In this document: piece by piece, positions 44,681-54,119 of the stretch | How the letters are laid out: the number at the start of each line of letters is the position of its first letter | Position numbering within the stretch: position 1 is the first letter of the stretch | Source: an uncultured Pseudomonadota bacterium | GTDB taxonomy: Bacteria; Pseudomonadota; Gammaproteobacteria; Burkholderiales; Thiobacillaceae | Reading direction: 5' to 3' | Assembly (NCBI GenBank): GCA_903835655.1 | Contig: CAILNT010000058.1 | Coordinates: 1 to 64,000 of the forward strand | DNA: 64,000 bases | Program-made: the position numbers and the translations under genes | The notes under the pieces: model-generated | Seen by the model: only the letters and a program-made list of their open reading frames with translations | Database searches by the model: none | Told to the model about the DNA's origin: nothing

Positions 44681-46069
44681 TCACCCCAGGCGTGCGCGTG
44701 CGCGGTCCACCGCGGCGCGCACCGCCACCGGGGCGGTGCCGCCGAGATGGCAGCGCTGCGCCAGCGAGCCTTCCAGCGTGAGCACCTGGTACACGTCGGC
44801 GTCCACCAGCGGCGAGTATGCCTGCAACTCGGAAAGCGGCAGGTCGGCCAGGTCGCAGCCCTTATCGACCGCGGCCCGCACCGCGCGCGCCACGGCTTCG
44901 TGGGCCTCGCGGAAGGGCAAGCCCTTCTTCACCAGGTAATCGGCCAGGTCGGTGGCAGTGGCATAGCCCTCCACGGCGGCCGTTCGCATGCGATCGGCCC
45001 GCACCTGGATGCCCGGCACCATTTCCGCGTAGATCGCCAGCGAGTCGATCAACGTGTCCACGGCGTCGAACAGGGGTTCCTTGTCTTCCTGATTGTCCTT
45101 GTTGTAGGCCAGGGGTTGCCCCTTCATCAGGGTCAGGAGCGCGATCAGATGGCCGTTCATGCGGCCGGTCTTGCCGCGCATCAACTCCGGGACGTCGGGG
45201 TTCTTTTTCTGCGGCATGATCGAGGAGCCGGTGCAGAAGCGATCCGGCAGGTCGATGAAGCCGAAGCGCGGCGTCATCCAAATCACCATCTCCTCCGACA
45301 TGCGCGACAAATGGGTCATGACCAGCGCCCCCGCGGCGAGAAATTCGATGGCGAAGTCGCGATCCGAGACTGCATCCAGGGAGTTCTCGCAGAGGCCCTC
45401 GAAACCGAGTGTTTGCGCCACGAACTCACGGTCTATGGGAAAACTGGTGCCGGCCAGGGCGGCAGCGCCCAGGGGCAGACGATTGACGCGACGGCGGCAG
45501 TCGACCAGACGCTCGTGGTCGCGCCCCAACATCTCGAACCAGGCCATCATGTGGTGGCCGAAGGTGACCGGCTGCGCCGCCTGGAGATGGGTGAAGCCGG
45601 GCATCACCGTACCCGTGTGCTGTTCCGCCAGATCGAGCAGGGCCACCTGGGCTGCGCGTAGCAAGGCCAGGATGCGGTCGATCGCATCGCGCAGCCACAG
45701 GCGCACATCCGTGGCCACCTGGTCGTTGCGCGAGCGTCCGGTATGCAAGCGCTTGCCCGCATCGCCCACCTTGCGCGTCAACGCGCGTTCGAGATTGAAG
45801 TGGATGTCTTCGTCATCGAGATTCCAGGTGAAGCGACCTTCATCGAAGTCGGCCAGAATCTCACCCAAGCCACGACGGATGTCGGCCAGATCTTCTCCCG
45901 AGAGCACGCCGACCTTTTGCAACATGGCCGCGTGCGCGAGTGAGCCCTGGATGTCGAAGGGGGCCAGACGCCAGTCGAAGGGAATCGATGCCGTGTAACG
46001 CTTGACGCGCTCGGACACCGGCTCGGAAAAACGGCCGGACCAGGCCTGGGCGGGAGTGGCAGTCGTCAT
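44681..46069 (-). CDS. argH: Argininosuccinate lyase
   Basis: A 462-residue enzyme of the fumarase/aspartase fold that releases arginine and fumarate. WSGRFSEP is the typical start, [13 protein letters not shown] binds substrate, and [17 protein letters not shown] is the flexible signature loop with the catalytic serine. Length and motifs are normal. It lies five bases downstream of an FKBP gene on the same strand. Confidence 0.97.
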   Translation of the reverse strand: MTTATPAQAWSGRFSEPVSERVKRYTASIPFDWRLAPFDIQGSLAHAAMLQKVGVLSGEDLADIRRGLGEILADFDEGRFTWNLDDEDIHFNLERALTRKVGDAGKRLHTGRSRNDQVATDVRLWLRDAIDRILALLRAAQVALLDLAEQHTGTVMPGFTHLQAAQPVTFGHHMMAWFEMLGRDHERLVDCRRRVNRLPLGAAALAGTSFPIDREFVAQTLGFEGLCENSLDAVSDRDFAIEFLAAGALVMTHLSRMSEEMVIWMTPRFGFIDLPDRFCTGSSIMPQKKNPDVPELMRGKTGRMNGHLIALLTLMKGQPLAYNKDNQEDKEPLFDAVDTLIDSLAIYAEMVPGIQVRADRMRTAAVEGYATATDLADYLVKKGLPFREAHEAVARAVRAAVDKGCDLADLPLSELQAYSPLVDADVYQVLTLEGSLAQRCHLGGTAPVAVRAAVDRARARLG

Positions 46070-46074
46070 GACGA

Positions 46075-46476
46075 TCAGCGCTCGATGGCCAGGAGTTCCA
46101 CCTCAAAGGTCAGCACCGTGTTGGGCGGAATGACGCCGGGAACTCCGTTGGCGCCATAGCCGGTGGCCGCCGGGCAGGTGAGCCTGGCCTTGCCGCCGAC
46201 CTTGATCTTCTGCACACCCTGAGTCCAACAGGGAATGACGCCGCGCAGGGGAAAGCTGATCGGCTCGTTGCGCTTGTAGGAACTGTCGAATTCGCTGCCG
46301 TTGGGCAAGGTACCGCGATAATTCACGCGGACGGTGCTGTCCGCTGTGGGGGCCTCGCCTCGTCCTGGCCGGATCTGCGTCACCACCACGCCGGATGGCA
46401 GGGTTTCTGTCGTGGCGGCCAGAACGGTGCCACCATGGATCGCGGCGAGTGCGCAGAGAATACGAAGTGCGTGCAT
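46075..46476 (-). CDS. FKBP-type peptidyl-prolyl isomerase, exported
   Basis: A 133-residue protein with signal peptide [20 protein letters not shown] and one FKBP domain: [21 protein letters not shown], cut, then [19 protein letters not shown] and [12 protein letters not shown] in PCWTQG is the usual pocket tryptophan. It would act in the periplasm as a folding catalyst. GGAGGGAC precedes the ATG at 46476. The 265-base spacer to the next gene holds nothing I can identify. Confidence 0.92.
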   Translation of the reverse strand: MHALRILCALAAIHGGTVLAATTETLPSGVVVTQIRPGRGEAPTADSTVRVNYRGTLPNGSEFDSSYKRNEPISFPLRGVIPCWTQGVQKIKVGGKARLTCPAATGYGANGVPGVIPPNTVLTFEVELLAIER

Positions 46477-46741
46477 GGGAGTCCCTCCAAAAAAAAGGAA
46501 GAAGTGTAGCGGAGTGGGGGGGTGCGTGGCACGGCAGCCTTGCCAACCGACCGCGAGGCGGTGGCCACCCGAGGGCTCGGGCGGCGTGGCAGGCAAATGG
46601 GGCGAATCCGGAGGATCTGCCCATTGTGTGTTGTGTGAGGGCTCCCTGACCACCGACATTCCGGATTCAGCGAGGCGAATGGTGAAGCGAATTCGCATCC
46701 GGCGGCAGTCGTGGAATCACGATTTTTATATAGGGATTCCA

Positions 46742-47761
46742 CTACAAATACAAGTCTTCACCTTGCAGCAATGCCTTGATCTGTAGCGGCGTCCTGCTAC
46801 GACCGTCGAGTTCCCCCAGGAACCACTCGAAATAGCCGCGCGTCCTGGCCAGGAAGCGGCGCAAGCCAGCGGCGTCGCGCACATAGGGCGTATAGCCAGG
46901 ATGCACCGACGGGGAGTGGAAGCTGAACACGAAGATGCGCTGACCGTCCGCCAGCATGGAACGGGTCATACGCTGCATTTCCGGGAGGGTGTAATCCTCG
47001 GGCGAGAGGCGGATACGCTCGAAGGCGCGCAGGCGTGAGGCGATGCCGGGCAGGCGCGCCCAGCGCAGGGCAGGATGGGTCATCAGGCGGTAAAACGGGG
47101 CGCCGGCCCCCTTCAGCCAACCGGCGTAGCAGCCCGCACCGGGCAAGCCCAACAAGTCGCGCTCGCGGCCGAACCAGAAGGGTGTGGCGCTGAACCCAGA
47201 ATAATCCGGGCCGCCGTCGCCGCTGTAGTCGATCGGCGGCGCCACGCTGATATCCACCTCGTAACCCAGTTGTTCCAGCAGGCTCGCACTGTTCGGACCA
47301 TTGCCGTAGCGGCCCGCCAAGTAAGTGCGCGGGGTCTGCCCGAAATTTTGCGCAATGGTCTCGGTCAGGACGCGCAGCTTCTCGTATTCCAGCTCGCGCG
47401 GCAGGTTGCCGGGATAGGTATTGCCGCGGCTCATGGTTTCGCTGAGCGGGGGGGACACCCAGGGATGCAAGTGCGTGCCGATCAGGGCGCGGCCTTCCTC
47501 CTGGTAGCGGCGCAAGGCCTCGAAGCCCAGCGGCTGGGACGCGATGGGATAGTCCACCACATAGTTGGGCACGATGCCGCAAGCGTCGAACACTTCCTGG
47601 GCGCGACCGATATGGCGCATGTGCTCCACCCCGATAGCCTCGCGTGCGTGCGCCAGATCCCAGTCGAACTCCTCTTCCGTATGGATCACCACCGACAGGA
47701 TGGGGCGCGTTTGCGTGGGCAGCGCGATCTTCCGTGCGCCGGGAAACAGATCAGAGATCAA
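46742..47761 (-). CDS. Polysaccharide deacetylase-like (WalW-type) protein
   Basis: A 339-residue protein. VVIHTEEEFDWDLA stands in for the metal-binding T-x-D-D motif, GTHLHPWVSPP for H-S-x-x-H-P, and AGRYGNGPNSASLLEQLGYE for the third NodB motif, so it belongs to the deacetylase fold in the variant known as WalW. No signal peptide is seen, so a cytoplasmic sugar substrate is likely. It overlaps the GNAT gene by 11 bases. The E1-E2-ACP genes diverge from this pair. Confidence 0.72.
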   Translation of the reverse strand: MISDLFPGARKIALPTQTRPILSVVIHTEEEFDWDLAHAREAIGVEHMRHIGRAQEVFDACGIVPNYVVDYPIASQPLGFEALRRYQEEGRALIGTHLHPWVSPPLSETMSRGNTYPGNLPRELEYEKLRVLTETIAQNFGQTPRTYLAGRYGNGPNSASLLEQLGYEVDISVAPPIDYSGDGGPDYSGFSATPFWFGRERDLLGLPGAGCYAGWLKGAGAPFYRLMTHPALRWARLPGIASRLRAFERIRLSPEDYTLPEMQRMTRSMLADGQRIFVFSFHSPSVHPGYTPYVRDAAGLRRFLARTRGYFEWFLGELDGRSRTPLQIKALLQGEDLYL

Positions 47762-48614
47762 GAGCCGCGTATTCCGAATAGAGATTCTGGATATCCGCCT
47801 CGACGAGCGTATCGCTGCGGAACACCCGATTGCGGTAGCCGGTGAGCACGGTGTGCGGCCAGGCTGGCCTGGCCGGCAACAATCGCGATTCCACCCGCGT
47901 GGTCACCATGCCGGAGAGCAGAAAATGGCAGCCCAGCAGCGGTAGATGGCGCAGGAAGGTGTCGGGGTTGGTGAAGCCGATGATTTCTGCGCTGGGCAGA
48001 TGCTTGAGCCGCGCGCGCTTGTAGATCACCAGGCTGTATCCGCTGCCGCGGCCCACCGCCAGGAAGCGCAGCCAGGGAAAATGCTTGTGGTCGCGATAGA
48101 CCTTGAGGGAGGCTGCATCCAGCACCGCCTCGATTTTCGCCGGATTGGTCACAACCGACGCCCCCACCAAGCGCTGCTGTGGCGCGGGCAGGTTGAACAG
48201 CAGCGTGCGCGCCGCGTTCATGGGCTTGAACTTGAGGAACTTGAGCGATTGTTCCACCACGGCCGTGGGCGACAGGTCGGTGAAGTGGAAGCCGGGCTGC
48301 GAGATCACCGCCATCGCCAGGCGCATGCTCTGGGTGCGATAGGCATCCAGAACCATCCAGCTGGTGATGTTGCAAAACTTTTCCAATTGCCCGCGCACCG
48401 GATAGGCGGCGTAGATTGCACCGATGCCGCCGACAATCTCGCCGCCCTCGTCGCGGATCAGGAAACCGCTGTTGGGCCGATCCACGCCCCAGTCCTGGCG
48501 GAAGGCGTCGGCCCAAACGTCTGCTGGATGGCTGGGATTGAGGTGGGCGTGGAGGAAGCTGCAAAACGCCGGCAGGTCCTCGTCGCGTATGGGTTCAAGC
48601 TTGGGCAGGGCCAT
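47751..48614 (-). CDS. GNAT-like acyltransferase
   Basis: A 287-residue protein. FLIRDEGGEIVGGIGAIYAAY, in two parts, and SWMVLDAYRTQSMRLAMAV look like the first half of a GNAT fold with the acyl-CoA (or acyl-ACP) phosphate loop region RTQSMRLA in place of Q-x-x-G-x-G/A. The second half (LRFLAVGRGSGYSLVIYKRA) may be another GNAT-like lobe. The sequence is far from well-studied members. Next to an ACP and an E1/E2 pair, an acyl-ACP donor is possible. Confidence 0.6.
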   Translation of the reverse strand: MALPKLEPIRDEDLPAFCSFLHAHLNPSHPADVWADAFRQDWGVDRPNSGFLIRDEGGEIVGGIGAIYAAYPVRGQLEKFCNITSWMVLDAYRTQSMRLAMAVISQPGFHFTDLSPTAVVEQSLKFLKFKPMNAARTLLFNLPAPQQRLVGASVVTNPAKIEAVLDAASLKVYRDHKHFPWLRFLAVGRGSGYSLVIYKRARLKHLPSAEIIGFTNPDTFLRHLPLLGCHFLLSGMVTTRVESRLLPARPAWPHTVLTGYRNRVFRSDTLVEADIQNLYSEYAALDL

Positions 48615-48776
48615 GGGATTTCATGAGTCGTGGGCGCGCGGGGACGTTAGCACAAAGGCCAGGAAACTGGGTTAAGCTCGCGCCCTACCCGCAAGAGTCG
48701 ACCGCGCCCGCGCCCGCCCTACGCCAGCCAAGGGGATCGCAGACGCGATCCGCGCCCACTCACCACGATAGCCGCC

Positions 48777-50783
48777 ATGCCAACCCACTCCCTACCCGGC
48801 TTCGAACGCGATGCCCACGGCAAGCCGATCATCGGCCTTGCGCCGGAAGACCTCTATGCCTACGGCCATCTGATCCGCTCCAGCGAACTCCTGGTGCTCG
48901 ACCAGTTCTCGCGTGGCCTGGTCTCCGGCACCACGCACACCTGCCTGGGCCAGGAGCTGTGCGCGCTGGCCGTGGTGCGCGCACTCACGCACCCCGAAGA
49001 CGCCGCGCTCTCCAACCACCGCAATCACGGCCATTTCCTCGGCTATTCGGGAGAGTTCGTCGGCCTGGTCGCGGAGATCATGGGCCGCGAGGCCGGCGTC
49101 TGCGGCGGCCTGGGTGGCAGCCAGCATCTGGTCTGGCGCCATTTCCACTCCAACGGCGTGCAAGGCGGCATGACCGGCATCGGCGCGGGCCTCGCCCTGG
49201 CACGCAAACTACATGGTAGCGGAGCGATCGTGGCCGCCATGATCGGTGACGGCACTCTGGGCCAGGGCCTGCTGTACGAGGCCATGAACCTGGCCTCGGT
49301 CTGGTCCGTGCCCTTCCTGGTCGTGGTGGAAAACAATGGCATTTCCCAGACCACAGAACCGCACCAGAACCTGGGTGGCGACATCCAGGCGCGCGGCGCC
49401 GCCTTCGGCTTGCAGACCTGGCGAGTGGATGACGCCGCGCCCGATTTCTTCGAGCAAGTGGCGGCCTCCGTGCGGCAGGTGCGCGAGTCGCAACTCCCCG
49501 GCTTCCTGGTGATCGACACGCGCCGCATGGGGCCACATTCCAAGGGTGACGACTTGCGCGACGCAGCCGTGGTCGAAGCCATCCGCGCGCGCGACCCCCT
49601 CGCAGCGATGGGACGGCGCCTGCCCGAGGCCGCGCGTACCGACATCGAAGCGCGCAACGCCGCCTTCATCGAGCGGGTCCGGGTGGCCGCCAACGCCTCG
49701 CCCGAAGCCCTGGCCGACCCCCAGCCGGAGCACATTTTCGAGCGCGCCACCGAACGGCAAGGCCCTGTGCCCGGCTACCCCGAAGTTGCCGCCGGCAGTA
49801 GCGTGCGCCTGGGGATCAACGCCGCCCTGAATCACCTGCTGGCGCATCACCCGGAAACCTTGCTGCTCGGCGAAGATTTGCACGATCCCTACGGGGGCGC
49901 TTTCAAGGTCACCCAGGGCCTGAGCACCGCCTATCCCGGCCGGGTGATTTCCACGCCCATTTCCGAAGCCGGCATCACGGGTGCGGCCATCGGCCTGGCG
50001 ATGGACGGCTTCCGGCCGATCCTGGAAATCATGTTCGCGGATTTTCTCTCCCTGTGCATGGACCAGCTCTACAACCACGCAGTAAAGTTCCCCGGCATGT
50101 TCCCGGACGTGACCGTGCCTTTGATCGTGCGCACCCCCTCGGGCGGTCGGCGCGGTTATGGGCCTACCCACAGCCAGAGCCCGGAAAACATCTTCACCGC
50201 CATCCCCGGCCTCACCGTGCTCTTCGGTAGTCAGCGCCACGATGTCGCCCGGCTGCTGGTCGATGCCGCGCGCCGCTGGCCCTACCCCACCCTGTTCCTG
50301 GAGCACAAGCTGCTCTACGGGGAGACAATGGCCGCCGGCGATTTTGAAGTACTGGCGGCCGATCCCGACGACCTCGCGGCCCACCTGTTCCCAACCCTGC
50401 TGCGCCGTCGGCCCGAAGCGGACCTCACCATCGTCACCTACGGCGGAATGTTGCCGGTGGCGGAAGAGGCTGCGCAAAGGCTGGAAGCCGAGGAAGAACT
50501 GAGGGTGGACATCGTCGTCCCGTCCCTGCTCTCGCCCCTGCCGCGCCGCACCCTGCTGGCGCACCTGATGCAAAGCGCACGGGTGGTGATCGCCGAGGAA
50601 TCCCACCACGAATTCGGCATCGGCGCGGAAATCGCCGCCAGCCTGCTGGAAGCCGGCTACCAGGGGCAGGCGTTGCGCATCGGCACGCCGCCGGTGCCCA
50701 TCGCCTCCGCGCGCAGCCTGGAGAGGCAGATCCTGCCGGACGCCGAACGGCTGCTCGAAGACATCCTGGACAACCTTTATTGA
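48777..50783 (+). CDS. 2-oxo acid dehydrogenase E1, fused alpha and beta subunits
   Basis: A 668-residue thiamine-diphosphate enzyme. The alpha half (about 1-325) has AMIGDGTLGQGLLYEAMNLA and VENNGIS, the GDG...NN cofactor motif, and the beta half (about 340-668) has LLGEDLHDPYGGAFKVTQGL, TPISEAGITGAAIGLAM and PLIVRTPSGGRRGYGPTHSQ (cut). It would decarboxylate pyruvate or a branched-chain 2-oxo acid and pass the acyl group to the E2 encoded next. No lipoamide dehydrogenase (E3) gene is near. The start at 48777 is preceded by GATAGCCGCC with no clear ribosome site. Confidence 0.88.
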   Translation: MPTHSLPGFERDAHGKPIIGLAPEDLYAYGHLIRSSELLVLDQFSRGLVSGTTHTCLGQELCALAVVRALTHPEDAALSNHRNHGHFLGYSGEFVGLVAEIMGREAGVCGGLGGSQHLVWRHFHSNGVQGGMTGIGAGLALARKLHGSGAIVAAMIGDGTLGQGLLYEAMNLASVWSVPFLVVVENNGISQTTEPHQNLGGDIQARGAAFGLQTWRVDDAAPDFFEQVAASVRQVRESQLPGFLVIDTRRMGPHSKGDDLRDAAVVEAIRARDPLAAMGRRLPEAARTDIEARNAAFIERVRVAANASPEALADPQPEHIFERATERQGPVPGYPEVAAGSSVRLGINAALNHLLAHHPETLLLGEDLHDPYGGAFKVTQGLSTAYPGRVISTPISEAGITGAAIGLAMDGFRPILEIMFADFLSLCMDQLYNHAVKFPGMFPDVTVPLIVRTPSGGRRGYGPTHSQSPENIFTAIPGLTVLFGSQRHDVARLLVDAARRWPYPTLFLEHKLLYGETMAAGDFEVLAADPDDLAAHLFPTLLRRRPEADLTIVTYGGMLPVAEEAAQRLEAEEELRVDIVVPSLLSPLPRRTLLAHLMQSARVVIAEESHHEFGIGAEIAASLLEAGYQGQALRIGTPPVPIASARSLERQILPDAERLLEDILDNLY

Positions 50784-50842
50784 TGGCGGAAGGCACTACG
50801 CTTTTCCGCCCTACGCCCCATCTCACGGTAACGAGGTAGCAC

Positions 50843-51946
50843 ATGGCCACCCCCCTCCATGCCCCGCGCGTCAACAACAACGATGACATCGTCCAGGTCA
50901 TCGCCTTCCGTGTCGGCGTTGGCGATTACATCGAAAAGGGCGACATCGTCCTCGACGTGGAAACCGACAAGGCCATCGTCGAAGTGGCCGCCGAAAACGA
51001 TGGTTATGTGATCAAGTTGATGTGCGAAGTCGACGACCGGGTGGCGGTCGGCTCCATCCTGCTCTGGCAAGGGAGCAGCCTGGACGAGCCGGTGCCGGAA
51101 GCCGTGGTCGCCGTCAGCGGCGGCGGCGGCAATGCTCGCCCCACCGCCCGTGCGCGCGCCTTGCTCAAGGAACTCGGACTGGACGCTTCCGTCGTCCCGA
51201 CCCGCGGCGAGCGCTTGACCCTGGCCGATGTGGAAAGCCACATGGCGGCACACGGCATCCAGCGCCGCGACCGTACGCCCGCCGTGAGTGTATCGCTCCA
51301 GGAGAACCTGCCCGATGTGCCGGGCGATCTCTGCGACCTCAACGCCGAGGAACGCGGCATGTTGATCACCGTGTCCTGGCACCGCGATCACGCCGCCGCC
51401 ACCTACCTGGAAGTGGAATACGACCCGAAGGCCTGGGAGGACCACGCAGCCGCCTACGCCAGCGCCAACAAGCTGATGCTCTCGCCACTGCTGCCGTTGT
51501 TGACGTATCGCCTGGTGCAGTTGGTCAAGGCGAGCCCCAGAATCAACGCCACCGTGGTCAATGGCAAGCGCTTCCAGTACCGGCCGGTGAACCTCGGCTT
51601 CACCGTGCAGGCCGGCGAAACGCTGTACCTGACCGTGGTACGCGCCGCCGACACCCTGGAAACCAGGGCCTTCATCGAGGCGCTGGGCGAGGTGCAGCGC
51701 CATGCGATCCAGCGCAAGCTGTCACGCGAGGAAACCAGTGGCGCCACCATCGCCTTCTCCAGCATGGCTCGCTGGAACGTCAGCCGCCACATCCCCATCC
51801 TGCCCCCCTACTGCTCACTGATGATCGCCCACGCGGCGCCCAAGGGCAGCGGCCGCGCAGTTCTGGGCGCGAGCTACGACCATCGCATCCTCTCCGGTTT
51901 CGACGTGGCGCGGCTGCTGATGGACCTGGCCAAGCCACCGGCTTGA
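50843..51946 (+). CDS. Dihydrolipoamide acyltransferase E2 with altered active site
   Basis: A 367-residue protein. A lipoyl domain (2-77) has K43 in DVETDKAIVEVAA, a short subunit-binding domain follows at about 97-134 (RPTARARALLKELGLD), then a catalytic domain. The active-site motif reads SYDHRILSGFD, where E2 enzymes have DHRxxDG; the catalytic Asp is Ser here. The catalytic domain also seems shortened at its start. Such a change could alter acyl-acceptor choice. It lies 59 bases after E1 and 73 bases before the ACP gene. Confidence 0.85.
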   Translation: MATPLHAPRVNNNDDIVQVIAFRVGVGDYIEKGDIVLDVETDKAIVEVAAENDGYVIKLMCEVDDRVAVGSILLWQGSSLDEPVPEAVVAVSGGGGNARPTARARALLKELGLDASVVPTRGERLTLADVESHMAAHGIQRRDRTPAVSVSLQENLPDVPGDLCDLNAEERGMLITVSWHRDHAAATYLEVEYDPKAWEDHAAAYASANKLMLSPLLPLLTYRLVQLVKASPRINATVVNGKRFQYRPVNLGFTVQAGETLYLTVVRAADTLETRAFIEALGEVQRHAIQRKLSREETSGATIAFSSMARWNVSRHIPILPPYCSLMIAHAAPKGSGRAVLGASYDHRILSGFDVARLLMDLAKPPA

Positions 51947-52019
51947 GTCCGCGTCGTTCCTCGCGCCTGAAGACGCTCCTACAAATCCGCATCATTTGAT
52001 TCGAACCAAGGAACTCCGA

Positions 52020-52289
52020 ATGAACCTCGACCGTGACAGCATCCAGGCCGCAGTGCGCGCCAAAGTGATCGAACTGGCGAAAACCCTGGGGATGGATGCC
52101 AGCGAAATCGGCGATGACGACCTCATTCCCGCCAGCGGTTATGTCGACTCCGCCGCCATCCTGGAACTGGTGGTCTGGTATGAAGACGCCTACCAGATGC
52201 CGCTGAAACAGGAAGAAATCAACATCGACAACCTGGGTTCGATCAACTCGATGGCCGATTTCGTCGTGCGGCGCAAGGCTGGCGGCTGA
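52020..52289 (+). CDS. Acyl carrier protein
   Basis: An 89-residue acidic helical protein. PASGYVDSAAILELVVWYED contains S44 in VDS, the expected phosphopantetheine site (normally DSL). INIDNLGSINSMADFV is the last helix. It is not part of a fatty-acid gene cluster and is the third gene after E1 and E2, suggesting that it receives the acyl group made there. AAGGAA lies ten bases before the ATG at 52020. Confidence 0.85.
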   Translation: MNLDRDSIQAAVRAKVIELAKTLGMDASEIGDDDLIPASGYVDSAAILELVVWYEDAYQMPLKQEEINIDNLGSINSMADFVVRRKAGG

Positions 52290-52312
52290 GGCCGAGGTTG
52301 TATCGCCACGCG

Positions 52313-53269
52313 CTAGTCGGCGCGCCGATTGCGGGTCGCCATCAAAGCGTTGCGTGTGTGGTCGTGTTCCAGCTGCTCCAGCCACCACTGCAATGCACGG
52401 CCACGCGCCGAGGCCGCGGTCTTGCGCCAGGCATAACTGGCATGCACCTGATGTAGGGCTCGCTCGACCTGCTTGGCGACCAGGCGACCGGTTTCGATGT
52501 AGGGCTGGGCGAGCCCCTCGGGCAGGAATCCACAGCCCAGCCCCCGCAATTGAGCCTCGAGTTTGGCGTGCATGGTGGTCACCGTGAAAACGTCCTGTCC
52601 CCCCAGGAGGCCGATGGAGATGCCGTGGCCCCGCTGTACCGAATCCGCAGCGGCCACCAGGCGATGTTGGCGGATGAGCTGATCGCTCAAGGGTTCGGGT
52701 GCCTTGGCCAGAGGATGATGCGGCGCGACGGCGAAGACGAAGTGCTGTGTGCCGAGGGGGCGCATTTGCAAGCCCGCCGTGGCTGCGGTTTCAGCCACCA
52801 CGCCCAGGGAAAGATCGGCCAGTCCCGAGATGAGTGCATCGAGCGTTCCGGACAGGGTTTCGGCACGTATGCGCAAGTGGGTCGGCGGTTCGAGCGCGAA
52901 GAAGGCCTCACACAACTCCAACACCGTGGTGTGGTTGACGATGCTGTCCACGGCAATGGTGAATTGCGGCTCCCAACCCGTCGCCACCCGCCGCACCCGA
53001 TTGGCCACGGCATCGATCTCGTCCAGGAGGCGGCCGCCCTCGCGGATCAATTCCTTGCCGGCTTCGGTCAGACGCGCCTGCCGCGAACTGCGGTCGAACA
53101 ACAGGACATCGAGCGCATCCTCGATCTGGCGCACCCGGTAGGTCACGGCGCTGGGCACCACGCCGCCCGCCCGGGCCGCTGCGGCAAAACTACCGCTGTC
53201 GGCGACGCGTTGCAGCATCTCCAGGGCATCGGGCGTCAGGACATCGCGGGCGGAGGCGGGGGTTTTCAT
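52313..53269 (-). CDS. LysR-type transcriptional regulator
   Basis: A 318-residue regulator. The helix-turn-helix (ALEMLQRVADSGSFAAAARAG, cut, then PSAVTYRVRQIEDAL and LFDRSSRQARLTEAG) lies at about 14-75. A periplasmic-binding-like effector domain follows, including FTIAVDSIVNHTTVLEL. It is divergent from the pirin gene with 111 bases between them, the usual sign that it controls that operon. Relatives next to pirin and flavodoxin genes respond to quinones or electrophiles, which is inference here. Confidence 0.9.
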   Translation of the reverse strand: MKTPASARDVLTPDALEMLQRVADSGSFAAAARAGGVVPSAVTYRVRQIEDALDVLLFDRSSRQARLTEAGKELIREGGRLLDEIDAVANRVRRVATGWEPQFTIAVDSIVNHTTVLELCEAFFALEPPTHLRIRAETLSGTLDALISGLADLSLGVVAETAATAGLQMRPLGTQHFVFAVAPHHPLAKAPEPLSDQLIRQHRLVAAADSVQRGHGISIGLLGGQDVFTVTTMHAKLEAQLRGLGCGFLPEGLAQPYIETGRLVAKQVERALHQVHASYAWRKTAASARGRALQWWLEQLEHDHTRNALMATRNRRAD

Positions 53270-53279
53270 GCGCCGAATG

Positions 53280-53296
53280 ATTCAGTTATTTTGAAT
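53280..53296. promoter_or_regulatory. Candidate LysR-type operator in the divergent promoter
   Basis: ATTCA (53280-53284) and TGAAT (53292-53296) are inverted around GTTATTT, giving the T-N11-A core of LysR-type sites. It lies just upstream of the regulator start and 85 bases before pirin, in an A/T-rich patch. Confidence 0.5.
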
Positions 53297-53380
53297 GATG
53301 CCAGCAAAGCGACTGCATCGCAACGACCTTGCCCGGGCCTAAAGTTCAGCCATGTCGCAGCCATCAAGGAAGACCGAACC

Positions 53381-54082
53381 ATGCTGACCCTTCGTAAATC
53401 ACAGGATAGAGGCTACGCCGACCACGGCTGGCTCAAGAGTCTCCATTCGTTTTCCTTCGCCGGTTACTACGACCCGGAGCACATGGGCTGGGGCAACCTG
53501 CGCGTGATCAACGAGGATCGCATCGCCGCAGGCAATGGCTTTGGCAAGCATGGCCACCGCGACATGGAAATCGTCAGCTACGTGGTCTCGGGCGAATTGG
53601 CACACGAGGACAGCATGGGGAACGGTGCGGCCATTCCGCCCGGCGACGTGCAACGCATGAGCGCGGGAAGCGGGATCACGCACAGCGAGTTCAATCATGC
53701 CCGGGACGCCACGACGCATTTCTTCCAGATCTGGATCGAACCGAACCAGCGCGGCATTCCCCCGAGTTACGAACAGAAGACCTTCTCCGAAGCGGAAAAG
53801 CGCGGCACCTTGCGCCTGGTCGCCTCACCGGACGGTGCCCACGGTTCGGTAAGGATGCACGCCGACGCCTCGCTCTACGCCGGATTGTTCGATACCGGGG
53901 AGTCGGCCACATTGCCCTTGAATCCCGCGCGCCTGGCCTATGTACACCTCATACGCGGCAGGCTGAAGGTCAATGGCCAGCCGCTGCAAGCCGGGGATGC
54001 TGCCATGCTGGCCCACGAAAGCTCGCTGGAGCTTGGTGAGGGACAGGACGCCGAAATCCTGGTCTTCGACCTCGCCGCCTGA
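53381..54082 (+). CDS. Pirin family protein
   Basis: A 233-residue bicupin. HSFSFAGYYDPEHMGWGNLRV (cut at need), GFGKHGHRDMEIVSYVVSGEL and EDSMGNGAAIPPGDVQRMSAGSG (read in parts) hold the metal ligands H56, H58 and E-containing strand of the N-terminal cupin. The group includes YhaK- and YhhW-like quercetinases and redox sensors. AAGGAAG precedes the ATG. It is the first gene of the set pirin-flavodoxin-YceI-dioxygenase. Confidence 0.92.
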   Translation: MLTLRKSQDRGYADHGWLKSLHSFSFAGYYDPEHMGWGNLRVINEDRIAAGNGFGKHGHRDMEIVSYVVSGELAHEDSMGNGAAIPPGDVQRMSAGSGITHSEFNHARDATTHFFQIWIEPNQRGIPPSYEQKTFSEAEKRGTLRLVASPDGAHGSVRMHADASLYAGLFDTGESATLPLNPARLAYVHLIRGRLKVNGQPLQAGDAAMLAHESSLELGEGQDAEILVFDLAA

Positions 54083-54119
54083 ACCTCAGATCCAACCACC
54101 CACCCACAGGAGATACACC

